Part shown: in pieces, positions 1-8,810 of the stretch | Layout: the number at the start of each line of letters is the position of its first letter | Numbering within the stretch: the stretch's first letter is position 1 | From: Pseudomonas guariconensis | Lineage (GTDB): Bacteria; Pseudomonadota; Gammaproteobacteria; Pseudomonadales; Pseudomonadaceae | Direction: 5' to 3' | DNA: 64,000 bases | NCBI RefSeq assembly: GCF_900102675.1 | Contig: NZ_FMYX01000008.1 | Span: 1 to 64,000 of the forward strand | The notes under the pieces: model-generated | Seen by the model: only the letters and a program-made list of their open reading frames with translations | What the model was told of the DNA's origin: nothing | The model's database searches: none | Program-made: the position numbers and the translations under genes

Positions 1-930
1 AACTTCGCCCAGGCCACGCCCGATACACCGCGCACCCATGCGGCGATGCGCAACTGCGAACTGACGGTGCACATCGCCACCAAGCTCAACCGCTCGCACC
101 TGGTGACCGGCCGTGATGCGTTGATCCTGCCGTGCCTGGGCCGCACCGAAATCGACCTGCAGGCCGAAGGCCCGCAAGGCATCACGGTCGAAGACACGTT
201 CAGCATGGTGCACATCTCCCACGGCCAGCTCAAACCCCGCTCGCCGCACCTGCGCTCGGAGCCGGCGATCATTGCCGGCATGGCCAAGGCGACCCTGGGC
301 AATCATCCGATCGATTGGGAATGGGTGATCGGCGACTATGGACGCATCCGCGAACTGATTGCCGATGTGATCCCAGGCTTTGCCGATTTCAACACGCGCC
401 TGGCGCAGCCGGGTGGTTTCCATTTGGGCAACGCGGCCGCCGATCGTACGTGGAACACGGCGACTGGCAAGGCTCAGTTCACGCCCAGCGAACTGCCTGA
501 ACAGCTGGTCAACGCCAAGGTCCTGGCCCGCGGCGACAAGCCGGACCTGATCCTGCAGACGCTGCGCTCGCACGATCAGTACAACACCACCCTGTACGGC
601 CTGGACGACCGCTACCGGGGCGTGTTCGGCCTGCGCGAGGTGGTGTTCGTCAACGAAGCTGACATCCGCCGCCTGGGCTTTGAGCCCGGCGAGCAGGTGG
701 ACATGGTGTCGCTGTGGGAAGACGGTCGCGAGCGGCGCGTATCGGGCTTCCGCCTGGTGGCCTACGACCTGCCCGAGGGCCAGGCGGCTGCCTACTACCC
801 GGAGACCAACCCGCTGGTGCCGCTGGAGAGCTACGGCGAAGGGACCTACACCCCAACGTCGAAGTTCGTGGCGATCAAGCTTCAGAAGGCGCGTGCGGAC
901 AACAGAATCGAAGTCAGCCACGCAGACTGA
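1..930 (+). CDS. FdhF/YdeP-family molybdopterin oxidoreductase, C-terminal part
   Basis: The reading frame is open from base 1, so the start lies upstream and about 310 C-terminal residues are visible. The part seen matches the C-terminal half of formate-dehydrogenase-alpha-like oxidoreductases (YdeP type): the stretch around ILPCLGRTEID and the terminal molybdopterin-dinucleotide-binding beta domain (VFVNEADIRRLGFEPGEQVD, near 650-710) that closes over the cofactor. The family carries a bis-MGD cofactor and usually an Fe-S centre; those ligands would lie outside the window. The physiological substrate of YdeP proteins is not settled. A hairpin follows the stop and the next gene is convergent. 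Confidence 0.85.
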   Translation, partial: NFAQATPDTPRTHAAMRNCELTVHIATKLNRSHLVTGRDALILPCLGRTEIDLQAEGPQGITVEDTFSMVHISHGQLKPRSPHLRSEPAIIAGMAKATLGNHPIDWEWVIGDYGRIRELIADVIPGFADFNTRLAQPGGFHLGNAAADRTWNTATGKAQFTPSELPEQLVNAKVLARGDKPDLILQTLRSHDQYNTTLYGLDDRYRGVFGLREVVFVNEADIRRLGFEPGEQVDMVSLWEDGRERRVSGFRLVAYDLPEGQAAAYYPETNPLVPLESYGEGTYTPTSKFVAIKLQKARADNRIEVSHAD

Positions 931-939
931 CTGACGGCC

Positions 940-958
940 GGGGCTGCTTTGCGGCCCC
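940..958. terminator. Hairpin between convergent genes
   Basis: GGGGCTGC and GCGGCCCC pair over eight positions (one G-T pair) around a TTT loop, between two convergent genes. There is no T-run, so factor-independent termination is only plausible. Confidence 0.5.
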
Positions 959-963
959 AGCGT

Positions 964-1422
964 TCAGCGGTGAACCGGGTACGCCGTGGTGTACTTCATC
1001 TGCTCCATGGCAAAGCTCGAGGTAATGTTCGAAAGGCCTTCGGTGCTGGTAATCAGCTTCTTGTAGAAACGGTCATACGCGGCGATATCGCCCACCACTA
1101 CCCGCAGCATGTAGTCCCAGTCGCCGGACATTCGATACACCTCCATCACTTCCTCGAACCCGGTCACGACCCTGGCGAATTGCTCGAGCCAGGCGCTGTC
1201 GTGACGCTGGGTCTTGAGCTGGACGAACACGGTCAGTCCCAGGCCCAGCTTTTCGGGGTCGAGCAGGGCGACGCGGCCGCGGATGAAACCCTCATCCTCC
1301 AGGCGCTTGACCCGCTTCCAGCAAGGCGTGGTCGAGAGATTGACGGCTTCGGCCAGGTCCTTGAGGGAGATGGAGGCATCGCGCTGGAGCAGGGTGAGGA
1401 TGTGTTGATCGAAACTGTCCAT
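964..1422 (-). CDS. Lrp/AsnC-family transcriptional regulator
   Basis: A 152-residue protein with the standard Lrp layout: an N-terminal winged helix-turn-helix (MDSFDQHILTLLQRDASISL through about residue 60, with the conserved TPCWKRVKRLEDEG) and a C-terminal RAM/AsnC ligand-binding domain (MSGDWDYMLRVV near 100). These proteins assemble as octamers and sense amino acids. It is divergent from a cystathionine gamma-synthase/methionine gamma-lyase type enzyme, the arrangement seen for MdeR-mdeA, so control of that neighbour by a sulfur amino acid is likely (inference). A palindrome lies 20 bases upstream of its start. Confidence 0.9.
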   Translation of the reverse strand: MDSFDQHILTLLQRDASISLKDLAEAVNLSTTPCWKRVKRLEDEGFIRGRVALLDPEKLGLGLTVFVQLKTQRHDSAWLEQFARVVTGFEEVMEVYRMSGDWDYMLRVVVGDIAAYDRFYKKLITSTEGLSNITSSFAMEQMKYTTAYPVHR

Positions 1423-1442
1423 ACCGTTATTGGGCGCCCGTT

Positions 1443-1457
1443 GAGAAAAAGTTTCTC
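1443..1457. promoter_or_regulatory. Candidate Lrp-type operator palindrome
   Basis: GAGAAA-AAG-TTTCTC is a perfect 6+6 inverted repeat of 15 bases with an A/T-rich centre, the size and form of Lrp/AsnC sites. It sits in the divergent region, 20 bases before the regulator's start codon, where it could serve autoregulation and control of the PLP-enzyme gene. Confidence 0.45.
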
Positions 1458-1590
1458 GAGATTAGCGTGCTTGAAGAATAACGAGAATAGCCAAACAGCC
1501 CAGGCAGCAGATTCATCCCCCGCTCGGCGAAGGGCAGTGGATATGCCATAGTGGCGCCTTCCTTCCTCATCATCGTCAATGGACCCGACC

Positions 1591-2763
1591 ATGTCCGACA
1601 ACAAGCCGCGCAATTTCGCCACCCGTACCATCCACGCCGGCGAGCAGACCAGCGTCGCCGACAACGCCATCTTCCCGGCCATCGTCACCACCAGCTCGTT
1701 CATCAAGCGCGGTCTGGATGATCACCCCGAATATGCCTACAGCCGGGTCAGCAACCCGACCCGCCATGCCTATGAAACCTGCGTCGCCGCCCTGGAAGAA
1801 GGCGTGGGCGCGGTCGCCACCGCTTCGGGTGTCGGCGCCACGGCCACCGTGCTGGAACTGCTGTCCAAAGACGCCCACGTCGTGGTGATGAACGGCGTGT
1901 ACGGCGGTACCTTCCGCCTGCTGGAGGACTACCGCAGTCGCACCTCGGGCCTGACCACCACCTATGTCGACCTGAACGACCTGGAGGCCGTCGCCGCCGC
2001 CATTCGCCCTGAGACCCAACTGATCTGGATCGAGTCGCCGACCAACCCGTTGCTGCACCTGGTGGACATCCAGGCGGTGTGCACGCTGGCCCGTGAGCGC
2101 GGCATCCTCACCTGCATCGACAATACCTTCTGCTCGCCCTGGAACCAGCGCCCGATCACCCTGGGGGTCGATCTGGTGATGCATTCGGCGAGCAAGTACA
2201 TCGGGGGGCACTCCGACCTGATCGGTGGCGTGGTGGTGGCGGCCAACGACGAGCTGCTCAAGCGCCTGCGCCGCATCAGCATGGCCGTGGGCGCGATCCA
2301 GGGGCCGTTCGACTGCTACTTGGCCCTGCGCGGGCTCAAGACCCTCGACGTGCGCATGGAGCGCCAGTGCGCCAACGCCCTGCGCGTGGCCCAGTTCCTG
2401 GAGGGGCATCCGCAGGTCGAGCAGGTGTATTACCCGCAGCTCGAAAGCCATCCGCAGCATGAGCTGTGCAAGCGACAGATGCGCGGCGGCGGCGCGGTGG
2501 TGGCGATGAAGATCAAGGGCGACCGCGCTGCGGTCAACCGCCTGGTGCAAGCGCTGTCGATCTTTGTGCTGGCCGATTCGCTGGGAGGGGTGGAGAGCAT
2601 GATCAACCACTCCTGGAGCATGTCGCACAACTCCCTGAGCCCCGAGCAGAAGGGGCAGATGGGCATCAGCGAGAACCTGCTGCGCCTGTCGGTGGGTATC
2701 GAAGACTACCGCGACCTGATCGAGGATCTGGAGACCGGGCTCAAGGCTTCGGCCGGGGCGTAA
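1591..2763 (+). CDS. Cystathionine gamma-synthase / methionine gamma-lyase family PLP enzyme
   Basis: A 390-residue fold-type I PLP enzyme of the Cys/Met metabolism family. Visible motifs are YSRVSNPT (about 50-57), the ATASGVGATATVLEL cofactor region (76-90), the Asp of CIDNTF (175-180) and the PLP lysine in HSASKYIGG (K202). The cysteine typical of true methionine gamma-lyase (near position 116) is not present, so gamma-synthase, O-acylhomoserine sulfhydrylase or lyase activity cannot be told apart. I chose ATG 1591 (MSDNKPRNFATR) because family proteins begin there; an in-frame ATG at 1579 adds four residues and neither has a strong Shine-Dalgarno. It is divergent from the Lrp-type regulator. 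Confidence 0.88.
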   Translation: MSDNKPRNFATRTIHAGEQTSVADNAIFPAIVTTSSFIKRGLDDHPEYAYSRVSNPTRHAYETCVAALEEGVGAVATASGVGATATVLELLSKDAHVVVMNGVYGGTFRLLEDYRSRTSGLTTTYVDLNDLEAVAAAIRPETQLIWIESPTNPLLHLVDIQAVCTLARERGILTCIDNTFCSPWNQRPITLGVDLVMHSASKYIGGHSDLIGGVVVAANDELLKRLRRISMAVGAIQGPFDCYLALRGLKTLDVRMERQCANALRVAQFLEGHPQVEQVYYPQLESHPQHELCKRQMRGGGAVVAMKIKGDRAAVNRLVQALSIFVLADSLGGVESMINHSWSMSHNSLSPEQKGQMGISENLLRLSVGIEDYRDLIEDLETGLKASAGA

Positions 2764-2792
2764 CGACAGCCGCTTGGGTCGTATGTCTGGCT

Positions 2793-2855
2793 TTCGCGGG
2801 TGAACCCGCTCCCATTGGCTTTTGCAGAACCTGTGGGAGCGGGTTCATCCGCGAA
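2793..2855. repeat. REP pair (BIME-like)
   Basis: TTCGCGGGTGAACCCGCTCC and, inverted, GGAGCGGGTTCATCCGCGAA flank a short spacer, the typical facing pair of P. putida REP elements. It separates the PLP-enzyme gene from a convergent gene and may end transcription on both strands. Confidence 0.85.
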
Positions 2856-2874
2856 TGTTTTTGAAGAGGGAATG

Positions 2875-3108
2875 TTAACTGGCGGGATGAACGATCCGTT
2901 CGATCTTGTCCTTGATCAGCAGGCGCTCCTTGCGCAAGCGATTGACCGCGTCGTCAGCGGTACCGTTGCCTTCGGCGGCCACCACTTCCTTGTCCTTGGC
3001 GTTGTACTCCTTGTGCAGTTGATGGAGCGTCTGGTCCTTGTCGATCAGCGCCTGGAAATCGTCAGCGGAAATGTGCAGGTCAGCGAGCAGATCATGCGGG
3101 ACTGGCAT
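2875..3108 (-). CDS. YdcH-like DUF465 protein
   Basis: A 77-residue, highly charged, all-helical protein (MPVPHDLLADLHISADDFQALI at the N-terminus, then a predicted coiled coil rich in Lys and Glu) that matches the DUF465/YdcH family. Function is unknown. ATG 3108 was chosen over a longer frame because GAGGTG stands a few bases before it and the DUF465 similarity starts there. It is divergent from the isomerase-like gene at 3227. Confidence 0.8.
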   Translation of the reverse strand: MPVPHDLLADLHISADDFQALIDKDQTLHQLHKEYNAKDKEVVAAEGNGTADDAVNRLRKERLLIKDKIERIVHPAS

Positions 3109-3226
3109 TTCTTCACCTCGGGTCAGGGGTTGGCAAAAAGTCCTGAACCTTGAGGATAGTCGCCTTTGCCCGGTTGCGGGGCTGGAGTAGGCTGTGGCAC
3201 TCCCGCCATGACCTGGAACCCGCGCC

Positions 3227-3601
3227 ATGCCTCATCTGAACCTGGAATACAGCGACAACCTGGCCGATCTGAATGTCGATCTGCTGCTGATGCGCCTGAA
3301 CCACACCCTGGTGGGCAGCGGGCAGTTCGCCGACGAGCTGGATATCAAGAGCCGTGCCCAGGCCTTCGCCCATTACCGGGTGGGCACCGCACCGCTCGAA
3401 CGGGCGTTTGCCCATGTACGGCTGGCGATTCTCAGCGGGCGTTCGGCGCAGGTGAAGAAGCAGTTGTCCGCCAGCCTGCTGGAGGTGCTGAGCGAAGTAA
3501 TCGCCGCTCGCGAGGGGCTGGATATCCAGCTGTGCGTAGAGGTGCAGGATATCGACCGCGAGCCTTACGCCAAGCTACATCTGCCCGCCGGGGAAAGATG
3601 A
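3227..3601 (+). CDS. 5-carboxymethyl-2-hydroxymuconate isomerase family protein
   Basis: A 124-residue protein starting MPHLNLEYSDNL, matching the CHMI branch of the tautomerase superfamily, in which the proline exposed after Met removal is the catalytic base. The family enzyme acts in homoprotocatechuate breakdown, but no other genes of that pathway are nearby, so the real substrate here is uncertain. An intrinsic terminator follows directly. Confidence 0.8.
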   Translation: MPHLNLEYSDNLADLNVDLLLMRLNHTLVGSGQFADELDIKSRAQAFAHYRVGTAPLERAFAHVRLAILSGRSAQVKKQLSASLLEVLSEVIAAREGLDIQLCVEVQDIDREPYAKLHLPAGER

Positions 3602-3628
3602 AATTCATTTAATGTTAAAAAGATATCA

Positions 3629-3654
3629 GCCAACCCTTTGTTGGCGTCTTTTTC
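3629..3654 (+). terminator. Intrinsic terminator
   Basis: GCCAAC-CCTTT-GTTGGC followed by GTCTTTTTC, a compact hairpin with a T-run 28 bases after the isomerase-like gene. Confidence 0.8.
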
Positions 3655-3656
3655 AC
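3641..3656 (+). promoter_or_regulatory. ColR-box-like sequence upstream of the pEtN transferase
   Basis: TTGGCGTCTTTTTCAC agrees with the ColR site as I remember it for P. putida, (T/C)(T/C)NA(C/G)NN(T/C)TTTTTCAC, at all specified positions except the A. It ends 96 bases before the phosphoethanolamine transferase start. Its T-run is shared with the terminator of the preceding gene, so a chance match is possible. Confidence 0.4.
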
Positions 3657-3752
3657 AAATTCTTGATGGTGCGCTTTCTAGAGTTCGGTCAACTTCCCCG
3701 GTGCCCTGCCAGGTGCGTGGGCCGATCTTAATTCTCGACTGCGAACATCATC

Positions 3753-5390
3753 TTGAACGTAAAAACACTGCGGGCCGAATGGGTCACGTTGCTGGCCAGT
3801 CTTTACCTGTTGATCGGGTTCAATACCGCGCTCTGGGAGCACCTGGAAACCGCTGTACCTCCAGGCATGGTGGGCATGTGGCTGTTACTGGCCTTCGCCG
3901 TGATGATGCTGTTCGCGTTCAACCTGCTGCTGACGCTGGTGGCGTTCAGGTATGTGCTCAAGCCATTGTTGATCGTGTTGTTCATGAGCGGCGCGGGGGT
4001 TGCCTATTTCATGAACCAGTACGGTGTGCTGATCGACACAGGCATGTTCCGCAACATGGCCGAGACCAACGTCGCCGAAGTCCGTGACCTGCTGTCGATC
4101 AAGTTTGCCCTTTACATCGGCCTGCTCGGCGTCCTGCCGTCGGTGCTGCTGTGGAAGGCCAGGATCGCCTATCGGCCCTGGCATCGCGAGCTGCTGGGCA
4201 AGCTGGTGGTCAGCGGTGCCTGCGTGGCGGCCCTGGGCTCAGTGGCGCTGGTCAACTACCAGGGGCTGTCTTCGCTGTTTCGCAACCACCATGAAATCCG
4301 CCTGATGCTCACCCCGAGCAACATCGTCGGCGCCTCGTTCGGTTATGTCAGCGAACGCCTGGGCAGTGCCGCGCGGCCGTTCCAGCACTACGGTGAGGAC
4401 GCCAAGCGCGACACCCATGCCTGGCAGCGCCACGAACGCAAGTCGCTGACCGTGCTGGTGGTGGGGGAGAGCGCCCGGGCCGAGAACTTCGGGGTACTGG
4501 GTTATGGACGCGACACCACGCCTCGCCTGAACCAGGAGCAAGGCCTGCTGGCGTTCAGCGATGTGCATTCGTGCGGCACCGAAACTGCCGTGTCGGTGCC
4601 GTGCATGTTCTCTGGCATGCCACGCAAGGACTACGACGCTCGCGTTGCCAAGAACCGCGAAGGGCTCCTGGACATCCTCCAGCGCGCCGGCCTGAGCGTG
4701 CAGTGGCGCGACAACCAGTCCGGGTGCAAAGGCACCTGCGACCGGGTGCAGTTCGTCGATGTCAGCAACCTCAAGGACCCTAAGCTCTGCGCCGATGGTG
4801 AATGCCACGACGAGATCCTTCTGCAGGGCCTTGGCGAGCTGCTGGACAATCTGACTCAGGACACCGTGCTGGTACTGCACCAGATGGGCAGCCATGGCCC
4901 GGACTATTACAAGCGCTATCCGGCCAGCGCCGAGCGCTTCACCCCGGTGTGCCAGAGCAACGCCCTGAACCAGTGCGACCAGCAGGCCATCGTCAACAGC
5001 TATGACAACACCTTGGCTTACACTGACCAGGTGCTGGGCTCGCTGATCGATCTCCTGCGCAGCCGTCAGGACAAGGTCGACACCGCGATGATCTACCTCT
5101 CCGACCATGGCGAGTCGCTGGGCGAATACAACCTGTACCTGCATGGCACGCCCTACATGTTGGCGCCCGAGCAACAGCGTCATGTGCCGCTTTTGGTGTG
5201 GTTCTCCGACAGCTACCGCCAGGACTTCGCCCTCGACACCGACTGCCTGGGCCGTCTGCGCGACGCGCCGCTGAGCCAGGACAATCTGTTCCATTCGATG
5301 CTCGGCCTGTTGCAGGTGCGTACCGAGGTCTACCGGCAATCGATGGATATGTTCGCCAGCTGCCGGCCGTGGATGACCGCCGACCGTTGA
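3753..5390 (+). CDS. Phosphoethanolamine transferase (EptA/CptA type)
   Basis: An inner-membrane enzyme of 545 residues that moves phosphoethanolamine onto lipid A or core LPS at the periplasmic face. Five N-terminal membrane segments (about 10-30, 45-65, 68-85, 115-132, 150-170) precede an alkaline-phosphatase-fold sulfatase domain. Metal and catalytic residues are visible: E239 in VGESARAENF, the nucleophile T278 in CGTETAVSVPCMFS, and the YLSDHGESLGE metal site near 450, followed by HVPLLVWFS. Paired cysteines in the catalytic domain fit the disulfide-rich family. The start is TTG 3753 and is uncertain. Such modification lowers outer-membrane charge and is usually induced by two-component systems; a ColR-like box lies upstream. 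Confidence 0.88.
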   Translation: MNVKTLRAEWVTLLASLYLLIGFNTALWEHLETAVPPGMVGMWLLLAFAVMMLFAFNLLLTLVAFRYVLKPLLIVLFMSGAGVAYFMNQYGVLIDTGMFRNMAETNVAEVRDLLSIKFALYIGLLGVLPSVLLWKARIAYRPWHRELLGKLVVSGACVAALGSVALVNYQGLSSLFRNHHEIRLMLTPSNIVGASFGYVSERLGSAARPFQHYGEDAKRDTHAWQRHERKSLTVLVVGESARAENFGVLGYGRDTTPRLNQEQGLLAFSDVHSCGTETAVSVPCMFSGMPRKDYDARVAKNREGLLDILQRAGLSVQWRDNQSGCKGTCDRVQFVDVSNLKDPKLCADGECHDEILLQGLGELLDNLTQDTVLVLHQMGSHGPDYYKRYPASAERFTPVCQSNALNQCDQQAIVNSYDNTLAYTDQVLGSLIDLLRSRQDKVDTAMIYLSDHGESLGEYNLYLHGTPYMLAPEQQRHVPLLVWFSDSYRQDFALDTDCLGRLRDAPLSQDNLFHSMLGLLQVRTEVYRQSMDMFASCRPWMTADR

Positions 5391-5469
5391 TCAAACCAAG
5401 GATGGCGCAGGTTTCACCCCCAATGCCCGCGCCGTATATACTGCCCGCCATTATTTGTGGGAGAGCCTC

Positions 5470-6600
5470 GTGGGCATCGAAATACACTGGATACGAGATG
5501 ACCAGACCCTGGCCGAACACTGCCGGGCCTGGCGCGAGCTGCCCTTCGTGGCGCTCGACACCGAGTTCATGCGGGTCGACACGTTCTATCCCAAGGCCGG
5601 CCTGATCCAGGTCGGTGAAGGCAACCGGGCTTTTCTGATCGACCCATTGCTGATCCGCGACTGGCAGCCGCTGGCCGAGCTGCTCGAGGACAACGGCGTG
5701 GTCAAGGTGCTGCACGCCTGTAGCGAAGACCTGGAAGTGCTCCTGCGCCTGACCGGCAAGCTGCCGCAACCGCTGTTCGACACCCAGCTGGCTGCCGGCT
5801 ATCTGAATATCGGCTTCTCCATGGGCTACTCGCGCCTGGTGCAAGAGGTCCTGGGCATCGAGCTGCCCAAGGGCGAAACCCGTTCGGACTGGCTGCAACG
5901 GCCATTGTCCGAAACCCAGGTCAGCTACGCCGCCGAGGATGCCGTGCACCTGGCCGAGCTGTTCAGTGCCCTGCGCCCGCGCCTGTCGGACGACAAGTAT
6001 GCTTGGGTGCTCGAAGACGGCGCCGAGCTGGTTGCCCAGTTGCGCCGCGAAGTCGAGCCGGAGCTGCTTTATCGCGACGTGAAGCTCGCCTGGAAGCTCA
6101 GCCCCCAGCAACTGGCGGTGCTGCGCGAATTGTGCATCTGGCGCGAGCGTGAGGCCCGCAGCCGTGATGTACCGCGCAACCGCGTGCTGCGTGAGCACTC
6201 GCTTTGGCCCATGGCCAAAAGCCAGCCGGACAACCTGTCGGCCTTGGCCCGGATCGACGACATGCACCCGCGCACCATCCGCCAAGACGGCGAGTTCCTG
6301 CTTGGCTTGATCAAGCGCGCGGCGAGCCTGCCGGCCGAACAGTGGCCGCAAGCCTTGCCCGAGCCGCTGCCGATCGAGGCCTCCGGCATCCTCAAGCGTC
6401 TGCGCGCGGTCGGCCAGGCCGAAGGCGAGCGTCTGGGTATCGCCCCGGAACTGATGCTGCGCAAGAAAACCCTCGAAGCCTTGCTCAAGAGCGGCTTCCC
6501 CAACGGCCCCTATCAACTGCCCGATTCGCTGCGCGGCTGGCGCCGCGAGCGCATGGGCCAGGCCCTGCTGGACAGCCTGGCAGGCGCCGGAGACTCCTGA
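5470..6600 (+). CDS. rnd: Ribonuclease D
   Basis: A 376-residue 3'-5' exoribonuclease that trims tRNA and other stable-RNA precursors. The DEDDy exonuclease domain shows ExoI with D30 and E32 ([13 protein letters not shown]), ExoII ([13 protein letters not shown]) and ExoIII ([13 protein letters not shown]). HRDC-type helical domains follow in the C-terminal half. I chose GTG 5470 ([11 protein letters not shown]) because GGGAG precedes it at proper distance; TTG 5455 is an unlikely alternative. The stop overlaps the next start as TGATG, which implies coupled translation with ycgL. Confidence 0.93.
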   Translation: MGIEIHWIRDDQTLAEHCRAWRELPFVALDTEFMRVDTFYPKAGLIQVGEGNRAFLIDPLLIRDWQPLAELLEDNGVVKVLHACSEDLEVLLRLTGKLPQPLFDTQLAAGYLNIGFSMGYSRLVQEVLGIELPKGETRSDWLQRPLSETQVSYAAEDAVHLAELFSALRPRLSDDKYAWVLEDGAELVAQLRREVEPELLYRDVKLAWKLSPQQLAVLRELCIWREREARSRDVPRNRVLREHSLWPMAKSQPDNLSALARIDDMHPRTIRQDGEFLLGLIKRAASLPAEQWPQALPEPLPIEASGILKRLRAVGQAEGERLGIAPELMLRKKTLEALLKSGFPNGPYQLPDSLRGWRRERMGQALLDSLAGAGDS

Positions 6601-6893
6601 TGAAACGTATTTGCTCGATCTACAAGAGCCCTCGCAAGAACGAAATGTACCTCTATGTGCTCAAGGCCGAGGGGCTGGCGCGAGTGCCCGAGGCCTTGCT
6701 GCCCTTCTTTGGCACCCCGGTGCATGCCTTCGACCTGGTGTTGACCCCCGAGCGCAAGCTGGCGCGTGAGGACATCGCCAAGGTGCTTGAGAACCTCGAC
6801 AACCAGGGCTACCACCTGCAGATGCCACCGCCCGAGGACGACTACATCGAGCACCTGCCCGAAGAGCTGCTGCGCCGCAACGACCCGGCCTGA
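6600..6893 (+). CDS. YcgL-domain protein
   Basis: A 97-residue protein of the YcgL (DUF709) family, beginning [20 protein letters not shown]. The fold is small alpha/beta and the function is unknown, although the gene is regularly found next to rnd in gammaproteobacteria. Its ATG shares a base with the rnd stop (TGATG), so it is probably translated by ribosomes finishing rnd. A hairpin terminator follows. Confidence 0.9.
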   Translation: MKRICSIYKSPRKNEMYLYVLKAEGLARVPEALLPFFGTPVHAFDLVLTPERKLAREDIAKVLENLDNQGYHLQMPPPEDDYIEHLPEELLRRNDPA

Positions 6894-6922
6894 CCTCGGC
6901 CCGGTCCCCATCGTTCGTCAAG

Positions 6923-6948
6923 CGACCCGCCTGCCGGGTCGTTTTCGT
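6923..6948 (+). terminator. Intrinsic terminator after rnd-ycgL
   Basis: CGACCCG-CCTGC-CGGGTCG followed by TTTTCGTT, 30 bases after the ycgL stop. Confidence 0.8.
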
Positions 6949-6971
6949 TGTTTGCCAAGGTTGTCTTCTAC

Positions 6972-7904
6972 ATGCGCGTTCTGATCGCTGAACAGGATCA
7001 TGCCAACTATGCCCGCCTGCTGGGCGAGGCGGCGCCAGAGCTGGATATCGTGACCAGCGGCGATTCCGCCGAATTATCGCGTCTGGCGCCTGACTGCCCG
7101 GTATGGCTGGGCCAGCCCGACCTGCTTGCCAGTCTGCTGCGCCAGGGGCATGCGCCCCGGTGGATACAGTCCACCTGGGCCGGCATCACGCCGCTGCTGG
7201 CCAAAGGCCTGCCGCGTGATTACCGCCTGACCCGTGCGGTCGGTATCTTCGGCCAGGTGATGGCCGAATACATGCTCACCTACATGCTGATTCACGAGCG
7301 CGACGTGCTGGCGCGTCTGGTCAGTCAAGTCGAGCGCCGTTGGGATGATCGTCCGGGGCGCTCCCTCGAAGGTCGTCGGGTGCTCGTGGTGGGCACGGGC
7401 GATATCGGCCAGCGGGTCGCCGAGTTTCTCGTGCCGTTCGGCGTGACCTTGTATGGCATTGCCAGCAGTGCCCGCGAGCAGGCGCCATTCGTCGAGGTGG
7501 CCGGGCTCGAGGACTTGCCGCGAATGGTGGCGCAGGCCGACTACGTGCTCAACCTGCTGCCGGACACGCCGGCGACGCATGATCTCTACGATGCTGCTCT
7601 GTTCAAGTGCTTCAAGCCCAGCGCTCTGTTCATCAATGCCGGGCGCGGCGTGGCAGTGGTCGATGCCGACCTGGTGGAAGCCTTGAAGCAGGGCCATCTG
7701 GCCGGGGCAGTGATCGATGTCTGCCGGCAGGAGCCGCTGCCTCAGCGCCATCCGTTCTGGACGGCCTGGGGCCTGCTGTTGACCGGGCACAGCTCGGCGC
7801 CCACCTCGCCGGTGGCGATGGTGCGGTTGTTTGTCGAGAACATGCAGGCGTATCAGGCGGGGCAGGGGTTGCGCGGGGAAGTGGATTTCAAGCGCGGGTA
7901 CTGA
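6972..7904 (+). CDS. D-2-hydroxyacid dehydrogenase (GhrA-like)
   Basis: A 310-residue NAD(P)-dependent dehydrogenase of the D-isomer-specific 2-hydroxyacid family. It shows the Rossmann motif VLVVGTGDIGQRVAEFL (near 140), the INAGRGVAVVDADLVEAL segment with the active-site region, DVCRQEPLP with the catalytic Glu, and TGHSSAPT carrying the His. It resembles glyoxylate/hydroxypyruvate reductase A more than phosphoglycerate dehydrogenase, but the substrate is not determined. ATG 6972 (MRVLIAEQDH) is preferred to a TTG at 6948. A REP pair follows. Confidence 0.88.
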   Translation: MRVLIAEQDHANYARLLGEAAPELDIVTSGDSAELSRLAPDCPVWLGQPDLLASLLRQGHAPRWIQSTWAGITPLLAKGLPRDYRLTRAVGIFGQVMAEYMLTYMLIHERDVLARLVSQVERRWDDRPGRSLEGRRVLVVGTGDIGQRVAEFLVPFGVTLYGIASSAREQAPFVEVAGLEDLPRMVAQADYVLNLLPDTPATHDLYDAALFKCFKPSALFINAGRGVAVVDADLVEALKQGHLAGAVIDVCRQEPLPQRHPFWTAWGLLLTGHSSAPTSPVAMVRLFVENMQAYQAGQGLRGEVDFKRGY

Positions 7905-7915
7905 GTCGGTCGCAG

Positions 7916-7979
7916 TTCGCGGATGAACCCGCTCTCACAAAGACCGCACGGTCTCTTGCAGGAGCGGGTTCATCCGCGC
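7916..7979. repeat. REP pair
   Basis: TTCGCGGATGAACCCGCTCT faces GGAGCGGGTTCATCCGCG across a 24-base spacer, between convergent dehydrogenase and nitroreductase genes. Confidence 0.85.
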
Positions 7980-7997
7980 ATAAGGGCCGGGAGAGCC

Positions 7998-8591
7998 TCA
8001 GAGGCTGAAGTCGCCCTCGGCCGCCAGTTCGCTCAGCGGACGGCGTGGGCTTGGCTCTTCACGCGCTTGCAGGGCCTCGGCCAAGGTGGCCTTGTCGCCG
8101 AGCTTGCCGATCGCCACCATCGCGTGCAGCGCATAGCCTTCGGGGATTTTCAGCTCCTTGCGAGCCAGCTCCTGATCGAAACCGGCCATGCCATGGGTGT
8201 GCCAGCCGCTGATGCTGGCTTGCAGCGCCAGGTGGCCCCAGGCGGAACCGGTGTCGAAGGTGTGCCACAGGGCCGGTTTTTCCTCGCTGGAGCCAGGGGC
8301 GGCGAAGGTGGTCTTGGACATCACCAGTACCAGCGCCGAGGCCTGTTGCGCCCAGCTGCGGTTGAACTCGTTGAGGATGCCCAGGTAGCGCTCCCAGTTC
8401 GCCGTGTCACGGCGGGCATACAGGAAGCGCCAAGGCTGTGAGTTGTAGGCCGAAGGCGCCCAGCGCGCGGCCTCCAGGAAACTCAGCAGGGTCTGCTCGC
8501 TGATCGGCTCGGCGGTGAACGCCCGTGGCGACCAGCGGTTGATGAACTGCTCATTGATGGCGTAGTCGGCGATGCGTGGGTTGGCGCTCAT
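7998..8591 (-). CDS. Nitroreductase-family flavoprotein
   Basis: A 197-residue FMN-dependent oxidoreductase of the NfsB/NOX fold. Motifs include the FMN-phosphate region NRWSPRAFT (19-27), AARWAPSAYNSQPWRF (41-56), and WGHLALQASISGWHTHGMAGF in the dimer/flavin core. The group reduces nitro compounds, quinones or similar acceptors with NAD(P)H; the native substrate is unknown. It stands alone, divergent from the YcgN gene. Confidence 0.88.
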   Translation of the reverse strand: MSANPRIADYAINEQFINRWSPRAFTAEPISEQTLLSFLEAARWAPSAYNSQPWRFLYARRDTANWERYLGILNEFNRSWAQQASALVLVMSKTTFAAPGSSEEKPALWHTFDTGSAWGHLALQASISGWHTHGMAGFDQELARKELKIPEGYALHAMVAIGKLGDKATLAEALQAREEPSPRRPLSELAAEGDFSL

Positions 8592-8810
8592 GCGTGCTCC
8601 TGCAAATGGACGGGAAAGCGCGCACGCTACTGCGTCTGGTCGGCACTGACAAGCGGTCTGGCTTTGGTTCGGGACAGGCTCTAGACTGGCGCCGCCATGG
8701 CGGCAGCTGCGCGTTTGAAGCTGCTAGCCACAAGAAAAAGCCGTTACGCCCGCTCTTGCTTGAAGCGTGTTGTTTCAAGCATGCCGCTGGCCCAAGCAGG
8801 AACACGTGTG

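Noticed and set aside
1591..2763. Naming the PLP enzyme methionine gamma-lyase (mdeA) outright
   Set aside because: The Lrp-type neighbour fits, but the cysteine characteristic of methionine gamma-lyase is absent, so the reaction was left open.
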